From Thioalkalivibrio sp. ALJ12 (lineage in GTDB: Bacteria; Pseudomonadota; Gammaproteobacteria; Ectothiorhodospirales; Ectothiorhodospiraceae): a stretch of 64,000 bases of DNA. Position numbers and translations under genes: made by a program. Within the stretch, counting starts at the first letter, position 1; the number at the start of each line of letters is the position of its first letter. Positions 28,510 through 35,558 of this stretch are shown here, one piece after another. The DNA is taken from NCBI RefSeq assembly GCF_000378305.1, contig NZ_KB899538.1, positions 806,001 through 870,000 on the forward strand, given 5' to 3'. Under the pieces are notes generated by a model. It was not told where the DNA came from and did no database searches. It saw only the letters and a list, made by a program, of their open reading frames with translations.

Positions 28510-29159
28510 TGTTGTCTGGATCCCCAGAGTCCCGTGCGCCCTCGTGGGCGGGAGTGACCCGTTGGGTGTCAGGTGTCGTCGTGGCGCTGGTGCTGATCGG
28601 TTGTACGGCCCCAATGCCTCGTACCGAAGACCCCGCTGCACGACAGGCCTTCGACGAGCGCGCCGAGGTCGTGAAGGCCTTTGATGAGTGGCGCCTGGCG
28701 GCCCGTCTGGGGCTCTCCACCGAGACGGAATACTGGTCCGCGCAGCTGAATTGGCGCGTGCAGCAGGAGCGCCATGTCCTCGACTTGTCTGGTCCCATGG
28801 GGCGTGGGGGTGGCCGTCTGACGCTGGCCCCGGATCAACCCGCGGTGCTGATCACGCGAGCCGGCGAGCAGTATCAGGCCGAGGACCCGGATGCTCTGGT
28901 CGCCTACCTGACGAACGAGTCGATACCGGTGTCCGGCATGCGCTACTGGGTGCGGGGTCTGCTCGCGCCGGGCGCCGAGTACGATCTCGAGGTGGACGAG
29001 GACGGCTTGCCCCGGCGCATCGAGCAGTCCGGCTGGGTGATCGAATTCGGCGAGTTCGATGAGGTTGACGGCATGGCGCTCCCGGTGCGCATGGACCTCG
29101 AGCGCGAGGGCGTGGAGCTGCGTGTGCGCATCGCTAACTGGCACATGGCGACGCGATGA
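28509..29159 (+). CDS. lolB: outer-membrane lipoprotein receptor LolB
   Basis: 216 residues from ATG 28509. The signal/lipobox VVALVLIGC places Cys32 at the mature N-terminus. The sequence WRLAARLGLSTETEYWSAQLNWR and LTNESIPVSGMRYWVRGL fits the LolA/LolB half-barrel. LolB accepts lipoproteins from LolA and inserts them in the outer membrane. It overlaps ispE by ATGA, in the conserved TPR-lolB-ispE order. Confidence 0.9.
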   Translation: MLSGSPESRAPSWAGVTRWVSGVVVALVLIGCTAPMPRTEDPAARQAFDERAEVVKAFDEWRLAARLGLSTETEYWSAQLNWRVQQERHVLDLSGPMGRGGGRLTLAPDQPAVLITRAGEQYQAEDPDALVAYLTNESIPVSGMRYWVRGLLAPGAEYDLEVDEDGLPRRIEQSGWVIEFGEFDEVDGMALPVRMDLEREGVELRVRIANWHMATR

Positions 29160-30046
29160 GCGGCGATTTCGATGTGGCCTTCCCCGCGCCGGCCAAGATC
29201 AACCGATTTCTGCATATCACGGGGCGGCGCGCCGATGGTTACCATGAGCTGCAGAGCGTGTTTCAGTTCGTCGGGCTGGCGGATTCGCTGCGCTTCGAAC
29301 CGCTGGAGCGGGGGCGATTCGAGATGTCGGCCGGGGCGCTCGATGGAGGTCACAACCTGTGCCTGCGGGCCGCGCGGGCGCTGGCGGAGGCCAGCGGTTC
29401 ATCCTTTGGGGTGCGGGTGCATCTCGACAAGCGCATCCCGATTGGAGGTGGCCTGGGTGGGGGCAGTTCCGACGCCGCAACCACGCTGGTCGTACTGAAC
29501 CGACTATTCGATCTCGGGCTGTTGGAGGATGACCTGGCCGCGATTGGATTGGGCCTGGGGGCTGATGTGCCGGTTTTTGTGCGCGGCCGGGCGGCCTGGG
29601 CCGAAGGCGTCGGGGATCGCCTGGTTCCTCTGGAGCCGGATCTGGCCTGGTTGCTGCTGGTGGACCCCGGCGTTTCGGTGGCGACAGGGCCCATGTTTGG
29701 CTCAGCGGAATTGACACGCGACTGTCCCGCCGAGACAATTTCGCCCGAAATTGATGCCGCGCGCTTTCGTAATGTGTTCGAGCCGCTGGTTCGCCGGCAG
29801 TATCCACTCGTTGCCGAGGCACTGGACTGGATGGGCGGGCAAACGGAGCGCGCGCGGCTGAGCGGCACTGGGGGCTGTATCTTCGGGATGTTCCCGAACG
29901 AGCAGGCTGCCCGCCAGGCGCAGGCCGCACAGCCCCGTCCCTGGCGGAGCTGGGTGACGCCGCTGACGAACGTGTCGCCCCTGCGGCAGTGGCTCCCGGG
30001 CAGCGCCGCCGCCGAGGGTGCCGAACAACAAGTAATTGGGCCGTAG
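29156..30046 (+). CDS. ispE: 4-diphosphocytidyl-2-C-methyl-D-erythritol kinase
   Basis: 296 residues. GHMP-kinase with FPAPAKINRFLHITGRRADGYHEL at the substrate side, the ATP loop PIGGGLGGGSSDAATTL and the C-terminal LSGTGGCIFGMF. It phosphorylates CDP-ME in the non-mevalonate isoprenoid route. The stop codon TAG (30044-30046) lies inside the first, interrupted tRNA-Gln copy, so the last three codons are shared with tRNA sequence and the C-terminal residues may have been reshaped by the tRNA duplication. Confidence 0.95.
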   Translation: MSGDFDVAFPAPAKINRFLHITGRRADGYHELQSVFQFVGLADSLRFEPLERGRFEMSAGALDGGHNLCLRAARALAEASGSSFGVRVHLDKRIPIGGGLGGGSSDAATTLVVLNRLFDLGLLEDDLAAIGLGLGADVPVFVRGRAAWAEGVGDRLVPLEPDLAWLLLVDPGVSVATGPMFGSAELTRDCPAETISPEIDAARFRNVFEPLVRRQYPLVAEALDWMGGQTERARLSGTGGCIFGMFPNEQAARQAQAAQPRPWRSWVTPLTNVSPLRQWLPGSAAAEGAEQQVIGP

Positions 30047-30174
30047 CCAAGCGGTAAGGCAACGGGTTTTGATCCCGTCATGCGCAGGTTCGACCCGAGC
30101 GGCGCAGCCGCGAGAGCACGCCACCGCAGGTGGCGCCCGAAGGGTGGCGCGCAGCGCCATCATCCTGCCGGCCC
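30037..30174 (+). pseudogene. tRNA-Gln copy split in the T-loop by a 68-bp insert
   Basis: Bases 30037-30093 are identical to the first 57 bases of the intact tRNA-Gln at 30252 (acceptor, D, anticodon UUG, variable and 5' T arm, ending TTCGA). Bases 30162-30174 (ATCCTGCCGGCCC) are identical to the continuation of the tRNA. Between them, 30094-30161 is foreign sequence rich in hairpins, placed between T-loop positions 58 and 59. After 30174 the last acceptor base, discriminator and CCA are missing. A duplicated tRNA broken by insertion is the simplest reading. An excisable or processed insert cannot be excluded from sequence. Confidence 0.75.
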
Positions 30175-30218
30175 GGATCGGCGGCAGCCGATCCGCCATC
30201 GGTTCCGGAAGCGGAACC
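30094..30218. repeat. array of perfect mini-hairpins with GNA triloops
   Basis: There are six successive perfect hairpins. GCGGC-GCA-GCCGC is at 30099-30111. CGCCACC-GCA-GGTGGCG is at 30119-30135. CCC-GAA-GGG is at 30136-30144. TGGCGC-GCA-GCGCCA is at 30145-30159. A 9-bp stem with GGCA loop is at 30174-30195, and GGTTCCG-GAAG-CGGAACC is at 30201-30218. The first four form the insert inside the tRNA copy; the other two follow its 3' fragment. GNA triloops are known to make very stable DNA mini-hairpins. Similar GCA/GAA hairpins occur in the grxD-rnt gap. Confidence 0.85.
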
Positions 30219-30251
30219 TGGACAGGGTTGGGGCAGGCAACAACGAGTAAT

Positions 30252-30326
30252 TGGGCCGTAGCCAAGCGGTAAGGCAACGGGTTTTGATCCCGTCATGCGC
30301 AGGTTCGAATCCTGCCGGCCCAGCCA
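30252..30326 (+). tRNA. tRNA-Gln (anticodon TTG)
   Basis: A 75-base cloverleaf. The acceptor is TGGGCCG pairing with CGGCCCA, then discriminator G and an encoded CCA. The anticodon arm is ACGGG-TTTTGAT-CCCGT with TTG, and the T arm is GCAGG-TTCGAAT-CCTGC. It lies between ispE and prs as in Pseudomonas. It is the intact member of a tandem pair; about 12 bases of upstream sequence (AACAAC-AGTAAT type) are shared with the broken copy at 30037. Confidence 0.96.
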
Positions 30327-30377
30327 TACAACGCGGGTGGTGATGCTGGATATCGCCACCGCGCCACACACCACCGG

Positions 30378-30404
30378 CCCCGGCGCCACGCCGGGGTCTA
30401 TTTT
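30378..30404 (+). terminator. probable intrinsic terminator/attenuator after tRNA-Gln
   Basis: CCCCGGCG-CCA-CGCCGGGG, a perfect 8-bp stem, followed by TCTATTTT. It lies 51 bases after the tRNA and 52 before the prs start, so it could end the ispE-tRNA transcript and leave partial read-through into prs. Confidence 0.7.
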
Positions 30405-30456
30405 GGAGCCAGGTGACCCGTTCACCCGCTCCGCACCACCCAGACCGGAAAAAACC

Positions 30457-31413
30457 GTGGTCGACAAGAGCCGAATGATGGTCTTCGCGGGGAACGCGAA
30501 CCCCCGCCTGGCACAGAGCGTTGCCGAGCACCTGGGCCTGCCGATGGGCAAGGCGATTGTGGGCCGCTTCAGCGACGGCGAGGTGCAGGTCGAGATCCTG
30601 GAGAACGTGCGCGGTCGCGACGTTTTCCTGATCCAGCCGACCGGGCAGCCGACCAACGAGAACATCATGGAGCTGGTCATCATGGTGGACGCGCTGCGGC
30701 GCGCCTCGGCCGGTCGCATTACCACCGTGATCCCGTACTTCGGCTACGCCCGCCAGGACCGCCGGGTGCGCTCGGCGCGGGTGCCGATTTCGGCCAAGGT
30801 GGTCGCGAACATGATCGAGGCGGTCGGTGCCGATCGCGTGCTGACTATCGATGTGCACGCGGATCAGGTGCAGGGTTTCTTCAACGTCCCGGTGGACAAC
30901 ATCTACGCCTCGCCGGTGCTGCTGGGCGATGTCTGGCGGCATGTCTCCGGCAATCTGACCGTGGTTTCGCCGGATGTTGGCGGTGTGGTGCGTGCCCGCG
31001 CGATTGCCAAGCGCCTGGATGATGCCGATCTGGCGATCATCGACAAGCGCCGTCCGCGTGCGAACGAGTCCGAGGTGATGCATATCATCGGTGATGTGCG
31101 CGACAAGTCCTGCATCATCATCGACGACCTGGTGGATACCGCCGGCACGCTGTGTCAGGCGGCCAAGGCCCTGAAGGCGCACGGTGCGGCGTCGGTGAGC
31201 GCCTACGCCACGCACCCCGTGCTTTCTGGTGCAGCAATTGATAATATTAACGGTTCGGCGCTGGACGAGCTGGTGGTGACCGACACTCTGGCCCTGCAGC
31301 CGAATGCCCAGGCCTGTGCAAAGATCCGGCAGCTGTCGGTCGCGGAGATGCTGGCCGAGACCATTCGTCGGATTAATCTCGAGGAATCGGTCAGTTCGCT
31401 GTTTGTGGACTGA
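30457..31413 (+). CDS. prs: ribose-phosphate pyrophosphokinase (PRPP synthase)
   Basis: 318 residues from GTG 30457, which has GGAAAAAACC before it; ATG 30475 is the alternative. [44 protein letters not shown] (ATP/flexible loop) and [13 protein letters not shown] (PRPP binding) are all present. It makes PRPP for nucleotides, histidine and tryptophan. It is full length. The order tRNA-Gln, prs, rplY, pth, ychF is conserved. Confidence 0.96.
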   Translation: MVDKSRMMVFAGNANPRLAQSVAEHLGLPMGKAIVGRFSDGEVQVEILENVRGRDVFLIQPTGQPTNENIMELVIMVDALRRASAGRITTVIPYFGYARQDRRVRSARVPISAKVVANMIEAVGADRVLTIDVHADQVQGFFNVPVDNIYASPVLLGDVWRHVSGNLTVVSPDVGGVVRARAIAKRLDDADLAIIDKRRPRANESEVMHIIGDVRDKSCIIIDDLVDTAGTLCQAAKALKAHGAASVSAYATHPVLSGAAIDNINGSALDELVVTDTLALQPNAQACAKIRQLSVAEMLAETIRRINLEESVSSLFVD

Positions 31414-31450
31414 AGCCTCGGGCGCAAGGCGCTACTGGCGCCACGATTTC

Positions 31451-31499
31451 GGGGGATTGTCCCCCAACTTCACGCCTCATCTGGTCGCGGATGAGGCGT
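31451..31499 (+). promoter_or_regulatory. two hairpins in the prs-rplY spacer
   Basis: GGGGGA-TTG-TCCCCC at 31451-31465 and a perfect 10-bp stem ACGCCTCATC/GATGAGGCGT with an 8-base loop at 31472-31499, ending 21 bases before the rplY start codon. The second is followed by GTTCATTT, a poor U-tract. So it may be a weak terminator of prs or a leader structure controlling rplY translation. Confidence 0.5.
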
Positions 31500-31520
31500 G
31501 TTCATTTGGAGAAAGCAACG

Positions 31521-32222
31521 ATGAGCATGAGTTTTACCATTGAAGCCGAGAAGCGGGACGAGCAGGGATCGAGTGCGAGCCGCCGCCTGCGTCGCGCCGG
31601 CAAGCTGCCCGCCATCCTGTACGGTGGCGAGAATGACGCGCAGCCGATCACCCTCGACCACAACGCGATGGTGCACAACCTGAAGCATGATGCGTTCTAC
31701 TCGCACATCCTGACGGTCAAGCTGGATGGCAAGAGCGAGAAGGCGATTCTGCGCGACGTGCAGCGTCATCCGTTCAAGCCGACCATCTACCACGTGGATC
31801 TGCTGCGTGTGTCGGCGAACCAGCCGATCCGTGTGCACGTGCCGCTGCACTTCCACAATGAGGAAGAATGCAAGGGCGTGAAGCTGGGTGGTGGCATGGT
31901 CAGCCGCATGCTGAACGACATCGAAGTCGAGTGCCTGCCGGGCGACCTGCCCGAGTCCATCGACATCGATGTGGCCGAGATGGACGTCGGTGACACCATC
32001 CACATCTCCGAGCTGACCCTGCCGAAGGGTGTGGAGAGCGTGGCCCTGATGCACGGCGAGGACTACGACTACGCCGTGGTCAGTGTCCTGCTCCCGCGCG
32101 CCGCGAAGGCCGAAGAGGAAGAGGGCGAGGAAGCCGAAGCCGCCGAGGCCGAAGGTGCCGAGGCCGAGGGTGGCGAAGAGGCGGCCTCCGGCGACGAAGG
32201 CGAGTCCGAGGACAAGGAATAA
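31521..32222 (+). CDS. rplY: ribosomal protein L25 (TL5/CTC form)
   Basis: 233 residues from ATG 31521 (GGAGAAAG upstream). The N-terminal 5S rRNA-binding L25 domain (residues 1-~95, [24 protein letters not shown]) is followed by the TL5 C-terminal beta domain ([20 protein letters not shown]). The final ~35 residues are almost entirely Glu/Ala/Gly. The long CTC form binds 5S rRNA in the large subunit. The acidic tail is low complexity and could vary between strains. Confidence 0.93.
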   Translation: MSMSFTIEAEKRDEQGSSASRRLRRAGKLPAILYGGENDAQPITLDHNAMVHNLKHDAFYSHILTVKLDGKSEKAILRDVQRHPFKPTIYHVDLLRVSANQPIRVHVPLHFHNEEECKGVKLGGGMVSRMLNDIEVECLPGDLPESIDIDVAEMDVGDTIHISELTLPKGVESVALMHGEDYDYAVVSVLLPRAAKAEEEEGEEAEAAEAEGAEAEGGEEAASGDEGESEDKE

Positions 32223-32254
32223 GCCTCACGGCCATTCCTGAGCCCTTCTGACCC

Positions 32255-32866
32255 ATGGCTATTCGCCTGATCGTCGGGCTGGGCAATCCGGGCCCGCGTT
32301 ATGCCGAGACCCGGCATAACGCGGGCTTCTGGTTTGTGGATGCCCTGGCCCGTCGTCACGCCACCGAGTTCCGCAGCGAGAGCCGCTTCGATGGCGAGGC
32401 GGCGCGGCTGACCCTGCCCGAGGGCGACTGCTGGCTGCTCAAACCCATGAGCTTCATGAACAAGAGCGGCCTCCCGGTGCGCAAGTGCTCGGATTTCTAT
32501 CGCATTGCCCCGGAAGAGATTCTCGTGGTGCATGACGAGCTCGACCTGGACCCCGGTGTCGCGCGCCTGAAGATGGGCGGCGGGCACGGCGGCCACAATG
32601 GTCTGCGCGACCTGCATCGCCATATGGGCGGGCCGAACTATGCCCGGCTGCGGCTGGGTATCGGTCACCCCGGGCACCGCGACGACGTCGTCCCGTTCGT
32701 GCTGGACCGGCCTGGCCGGGACGATGCGCGTGCGATCGAGGATGCCATCGATGCCGCGCTGGATCAGGTGCCGGCGCTGATTGCCGGCCGCTGGGACGAG
32801 GCCGTACGTAATCTGCATGGCGGCGGGTCGAAGGCGGCCCGCGCAACATCCGAGGAAACCCCATGA
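32255..32866 (+). CDS. pth: peptidyl-tRNA hydrolase
   Basis: 203 residues. [21 protein letters not shown] holds the catalytic His and the substrate-binding Asn. [19 protein letters not shown] (Asp) and [13 protein letters not shown] complete the family pattern. It recycles peptidyl-tRNA released by abortive translation. It overlaps ychF by ATGA. Confidence 0.96.
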   Translation: MAIRLIVGLGNPGPRYAETRHNAGFWFVDALARRHATEFRSESRFDGEAARLTLPEGDCWLLKPMSFMNKSGLPVRKCSDFYRIAPEEILVVHDELDLDPGVARLKMGGGHGGHNGLRDLHRHMGGPNYARLRLGIGHPGHRDDVVPFVLDRPGRDDARAIEDAIDAALDQVPALIAGRWDEAVRNLHGGGSKAARATSEETP

Positions 32867-33957
32867 GTCTGAAGTGCGGGATCGTCGGCCTGCCGAACGT
32901 CGGCAAGTCGACCCTGTTCAATGCCCTGACCCGCGCGGAGATCGCCGCGGAGAACTACCCGTTCTGCACCATCGACCCGAACGTGGGTGTGGTGGAGGTG
33001 CCGGATCCGCGCCTGGCGCGGCTCACCGAGATCGTGAAGCCCGAGCGTACGCTGGCCACCACGGTGGAGTTCGTTGATATCGCGGGTCTGGTGGCCGGTG
33101 CCGCGCAGGGCGAGGGGCTGGGCAACAAGTTCCTGGCCCATATCCGCGAGACGGATGCGATCGCCCAGGTGGTGCGCTGTTTCGAGGACGACGACATCGT
33201 GCACGTGGCCGGCAAGGTTGATCCACTGGCCGATATCGAGACGATCAGCACCGAACTGATGCTGGCGGACCTCGAGACCGCCAGCAAGGCGCTGACCCGA
33301 CTGGCGCGAGCGGCGAAGTCGCAGGACAAGACGGCCATCGCGCAGCTGAAGGCGGCCGAAAAAGTCGCGGCCGGCCTGGATCAGGGGATTCCGGCGCGGG
33401 CCCAGGACCTGGACGAGGACGAGCGGCGCCTGCTCTATGACCTGCATCTGCTGACGATCAAGCCGCTGATGTATATCGCCAACGTCGACGAGGCCTCGCT
33501 GGCCGGCGGCAACGCGATGGTCGAGGCGGTGCAGGCCAGGGCGGCCGAGGAGGGCGCCGAGGTGGTCAGCGTCTGTGCGGCCATCGAGGCCGAGATCGCC
33601 GTGCTGGATCCGGAGGAGCGGGCCGAATTCCTGGCCGATCTCGGGCTCGAGGAGCCGGGGCTGGATCGGGTGATCCGTACCGCCTACCGGCTTCTGGACC
33701 TGCAGACCTTCTTTACCGCCGGCGAGAAAGAAGTGCGAGCCTGGACCGTGCGTCGGGGTTCCACTGCGCCGCAGGCCGCGGGTGCGATCCACACCGATTT
33801 CGAGCGCGGTTTCATCCGTGCCGAAGTGGTGGGGTATGACGACTTCGTCGCGAACAATGGCGAGCAGGGTGCGAAGGACGCCGGGAAATGGCGCCTGGAA
33901 GGCAAGGAATACCTAATGCACGAAGGCGACGTGGTACATTTCCGCTTCAATGTCTGA
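32863..33957 (+). CDS. ychF: redox-regulated ATPase YchF
   Basis: 364 residues of the OBG-related family: [14 protein letters not shown] (P-loop), EFVDIAGLV, and NVDE (IANVDEASL) in place of the guanine-specific NKxD. The last explains ATP rather than GTP preference in YchF. A coiled-coil arm and C-terminal TGS domain ([19 protein letters not shown]) follow. It associates with ribosomes and is linked to oxidative stress control. Last gene of the conserved pth-ychF pair. Confidence 0.96.
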   Translation: MSLKCGIVGLPNVGKSTLFNALTRAEIAAENYPFCTIDPNVGVVEVPDPRLARLTEIVKPERTLATTVEFVDIAGLVAGAAQGEGLGNKFLAHIRETDAIAQVVRCFEDDDIVHVAGKVDPLADIETISTELMLADLETASKALTRLARAAKSQDKTAIAQLKAAEKVAAGLDQGIPARAQDLDEDERRLLYDLHLLTIKPLMYIANVDEASLAGGNAMVEAVQARAAEEGAEVVSVCAAIEAEIAVLDPEERAEFLADLGLEEPGLDRVIRTAYRLLDLQTFFTAGEKEVRAWTVRRGSTAPQAAGAIHTDFERGFIRAEVVGYDDFVANNGEQGAKDAGKWRLEGKEYLMHEGDVVHFRFNV

Positions 33958-34039
33958 GCGTTACACTGCGAATTGATTATCGGGTGTGGTGCCGCTGGTG
34001 CCTCGCCCTGTTTTGCACCGAATCTTTGGGAGTACTTCG

Positions 34040-34369
34040 ATGGACGTAATGGACCGCATCCGCCAGCAGGTGGAAGACAATCCGGTGGTGATCTTCATGA
34101 AGGGCACCCCGCAGTTCCCGATGTGTGGCTTCTCCAGCCGCGCGGTCGAGGCGCTCAAGCGCTGCGAGCAGGAGTTCGCCTACGTAAACGTGATCGCTGA
34201 CCAGGAGGTCATGCAGAACCTGCCGCGCTTCGCCGACTGGCCGACCTTCCCGCAGGTCTATGTGGATGGCGAGCTGATCGGTGGCTGCGACATCACCCTT
34301 GAGATGTTCGAAAGCGGTGAGCTGAAGAAGGCGGTCGAAGAGGCCCACGCCAAGCGCGCGGCGAGTTAG
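34040..34369 (+). CDS. grxD: monothiol glutaredoxin (Grx4/GrxD type)
   Basis: 109 residues from ATG 34040. VVIFMKGTPQFPMCGFSSRA has the CGFS active site (Cys29), and WPTFPQVYVDGELIGGCDI has the glutathione-binding TxP-type and GGCD elements. CGFS glutaredoxins bind a glutathione-ligated 2Fe-2S cluster in dimers or with BolA and take part in Fe-S trafficking. It is a single gene, followed by a repeat-filled spacer. Confidence 0.95.
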   Translation: MDVMDRIRQQVEDNPVVIFMKGTPQFPMCGFSSRAVEALKRCEQEFAYVNVIADQEVMQNLPRFADWPTFPQVYVDGELIGGCDITLEMFESGELKKAVEEAHAKRAAS

Positions 34370-34378
34370 AACTCCTGG

Positions 34379-34575
34379 TGCGTCAGCCCGAAGGGCTGTC
34401 GCACACCCCGAAACCGTCATCGCGAGGCCCCGCCAGGGGCCGTGGCGATCTCCTGACGTAGCCCCCGGGCCCTGCCGCCGCCGAAATGTCGGGCGATTGC
34501 TTCACCCCCTGCGGGGTTCGCAATGACGGGGTTGCGGTTGTGTCATCGCGAGCCCCGCAGGGGCATGGCGATCTG
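34379..34575. repeat. cluster of palindromic intergenic repeats (REP-like)
   Basis: Between grxD and rnt. A 25-base hairpin with GAA triloop (CAGCCC-GAA-GGGCTG core) is at 34379-34403. Then there are three copies of a GTCATCGCGAG...GGCGATCT unit: plus orientation at 34416-34457, inverted at 34493-34527 and plus at 34542-34574. Each unit has an internal CCCC-GCA-GGGG type stem. This is the alternating pattern of REP/BIME-like intergenic elements. No transposase gene is nearby. Confidence 0.8.
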
Positions 34576-34597
34576 TGGGTGTTACCCCGGGTCGGGG

Positions 34598-35284
34598 TCA
34601 GCTCCCCGGCGGCAGCTCTTCCGGGTCGGGCAGGCGCAGGGCGTTCTGCGGGACCCCGACCCCGTCCTGCCAGCGGTTCGCGATCTGGCAGAAAATATCC
34701 GCTGTCTTTTCCGCATCAAATGCCGCGCTGTGAGCGGCTTCCGTATCCCATCCCAGCCCCGCGGCATCGGCCGCCCGTGCCAGCACCGTCTGGCCGAACG
34801 CCAGTGCGGCCAGGGACACGGTATCCAGGCTGGAAAACGGGTGGAACGGGTTGCGCTTGATCCCGCAGCGCTCGGCGGCGGTATGCACGAAGCCGAGATC
34901 AAAGTGTGCGTTGTGCCCGACCAGGATCGCCCGCTTGCAGTGGTTGATCTTCACCTCCCGTCGGACCTCGCTGAACAGCCGGCCCATGGCCTGATCTTCG
35001 GGGTAGGCCGCGCGCAGCGGGTGGTAGGGGTCGATCCCGTTCACCTCCAGCGACTTTGGATCCATCTCCGACCCCTCATAGGGGCGCACGTGCAGGCTCA
35101 CGGTGCGGTCGCGCACCAGATGGTCGTTTTCGTCGCGGCGCAGGAACACGGCCGCGACCTGCAAAAGGGCATGTCGCCGACAATCGAAGCCTCCCGTCTC
35201 GACATCTACCACAACGGGCAGGAAGCCGCGAAATCGGTTTGCCATGGGGCGGTGTTGCGGGTCCAGCTGGACGGGTTCGGCCAT
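34598..35284 (-). CDS. rnt: ribonuclease T
   Basis: 228 residues from ATG 35284 ([20 protein letters not shown]). DEDDh exonuclease: [11 protein letters not shown] (Exo I), [13 protein letters not shown] (Exo II) and [14 protein letters not shown] (Exo III with His). RNase T trims the 3' end of tRNA (the CCA terminus turnover), 5S and 23S rRNA. The frame is open upstream for another 135 codons, but homology and family length support this start. It is divergent from aceE. Confidence 0.94.
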   Translation of the reverse strand: MAEPVQLDPQHRPMANRFRGFLPVVVDVETGGFDCRRHALLQVAAVFLRRDENDHLVRDRTVSLHVRPYEGSEMDPKSLEVNGIDPYHPLRAAYPEDQAMGRLFSEVRREVKINHCKRAILVGHNAHFDLGFVHTAAERCGIKRNPFHPFSSLDTVSLAALAFGQTVLARAADAAGLGWDTEAAHSAAFDAEKTADIFCQIANRWQDGVGVPQNALRLPDPEELPPGS

Positions 35285-35416
35285 CGGTGTGCTCGGTCCT
35301 GAATGGGGTCGGCGGGCGGTATTCGCGGGTGTTGGCGGCGAGAGCGTGGGCTTTCGTGATGTTTGCGGCTTTTCCCGCAGATTTTCCCGAAGATCGGCGC
35401 CATAGGCGGCTTTCGC

Positions 35417-35446
35417 TTGACCTGTTGGCGGCTCAGTCGGGATACT
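35417..35446 (+). promoter_or_regulatory. candidate sigma-70 promoter of aceE
   Basis: TTGACC at 35417-35422, an 18-base spacer, and GATACT at 35441-35446, 113 bases before the aceE ATG. Apart from the rnt promoter, I see nothing else in the 274-bp rnt-aceE gap. Confidence 0.5.
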
Positions 35447-35558
35447 TGCGCCTTTTATGCCCGCCCAACACCGGCGCATGGTAGCAAATGCCCGCCCGCC
35501 CGGTGGCCTGGAGCCGTGATGGCATCCTGATTCCCAACCCGTTTTCAGGGGTAGACGC

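Noticed and set aside
26650-28641. Long minus-strand frame opposite the TPR lipoprotein gene
   Set aside because: Shadow of the sense gene; no family features, and it covers the hemA promoter region.
30094-30161. Group I or group II intron in the tRNA-Gln copy
   Set aside because: Only 68 bases, with no catalytic core elements and the wrong position for known bacterial tRNA introns; a palindromic insertion fits better.
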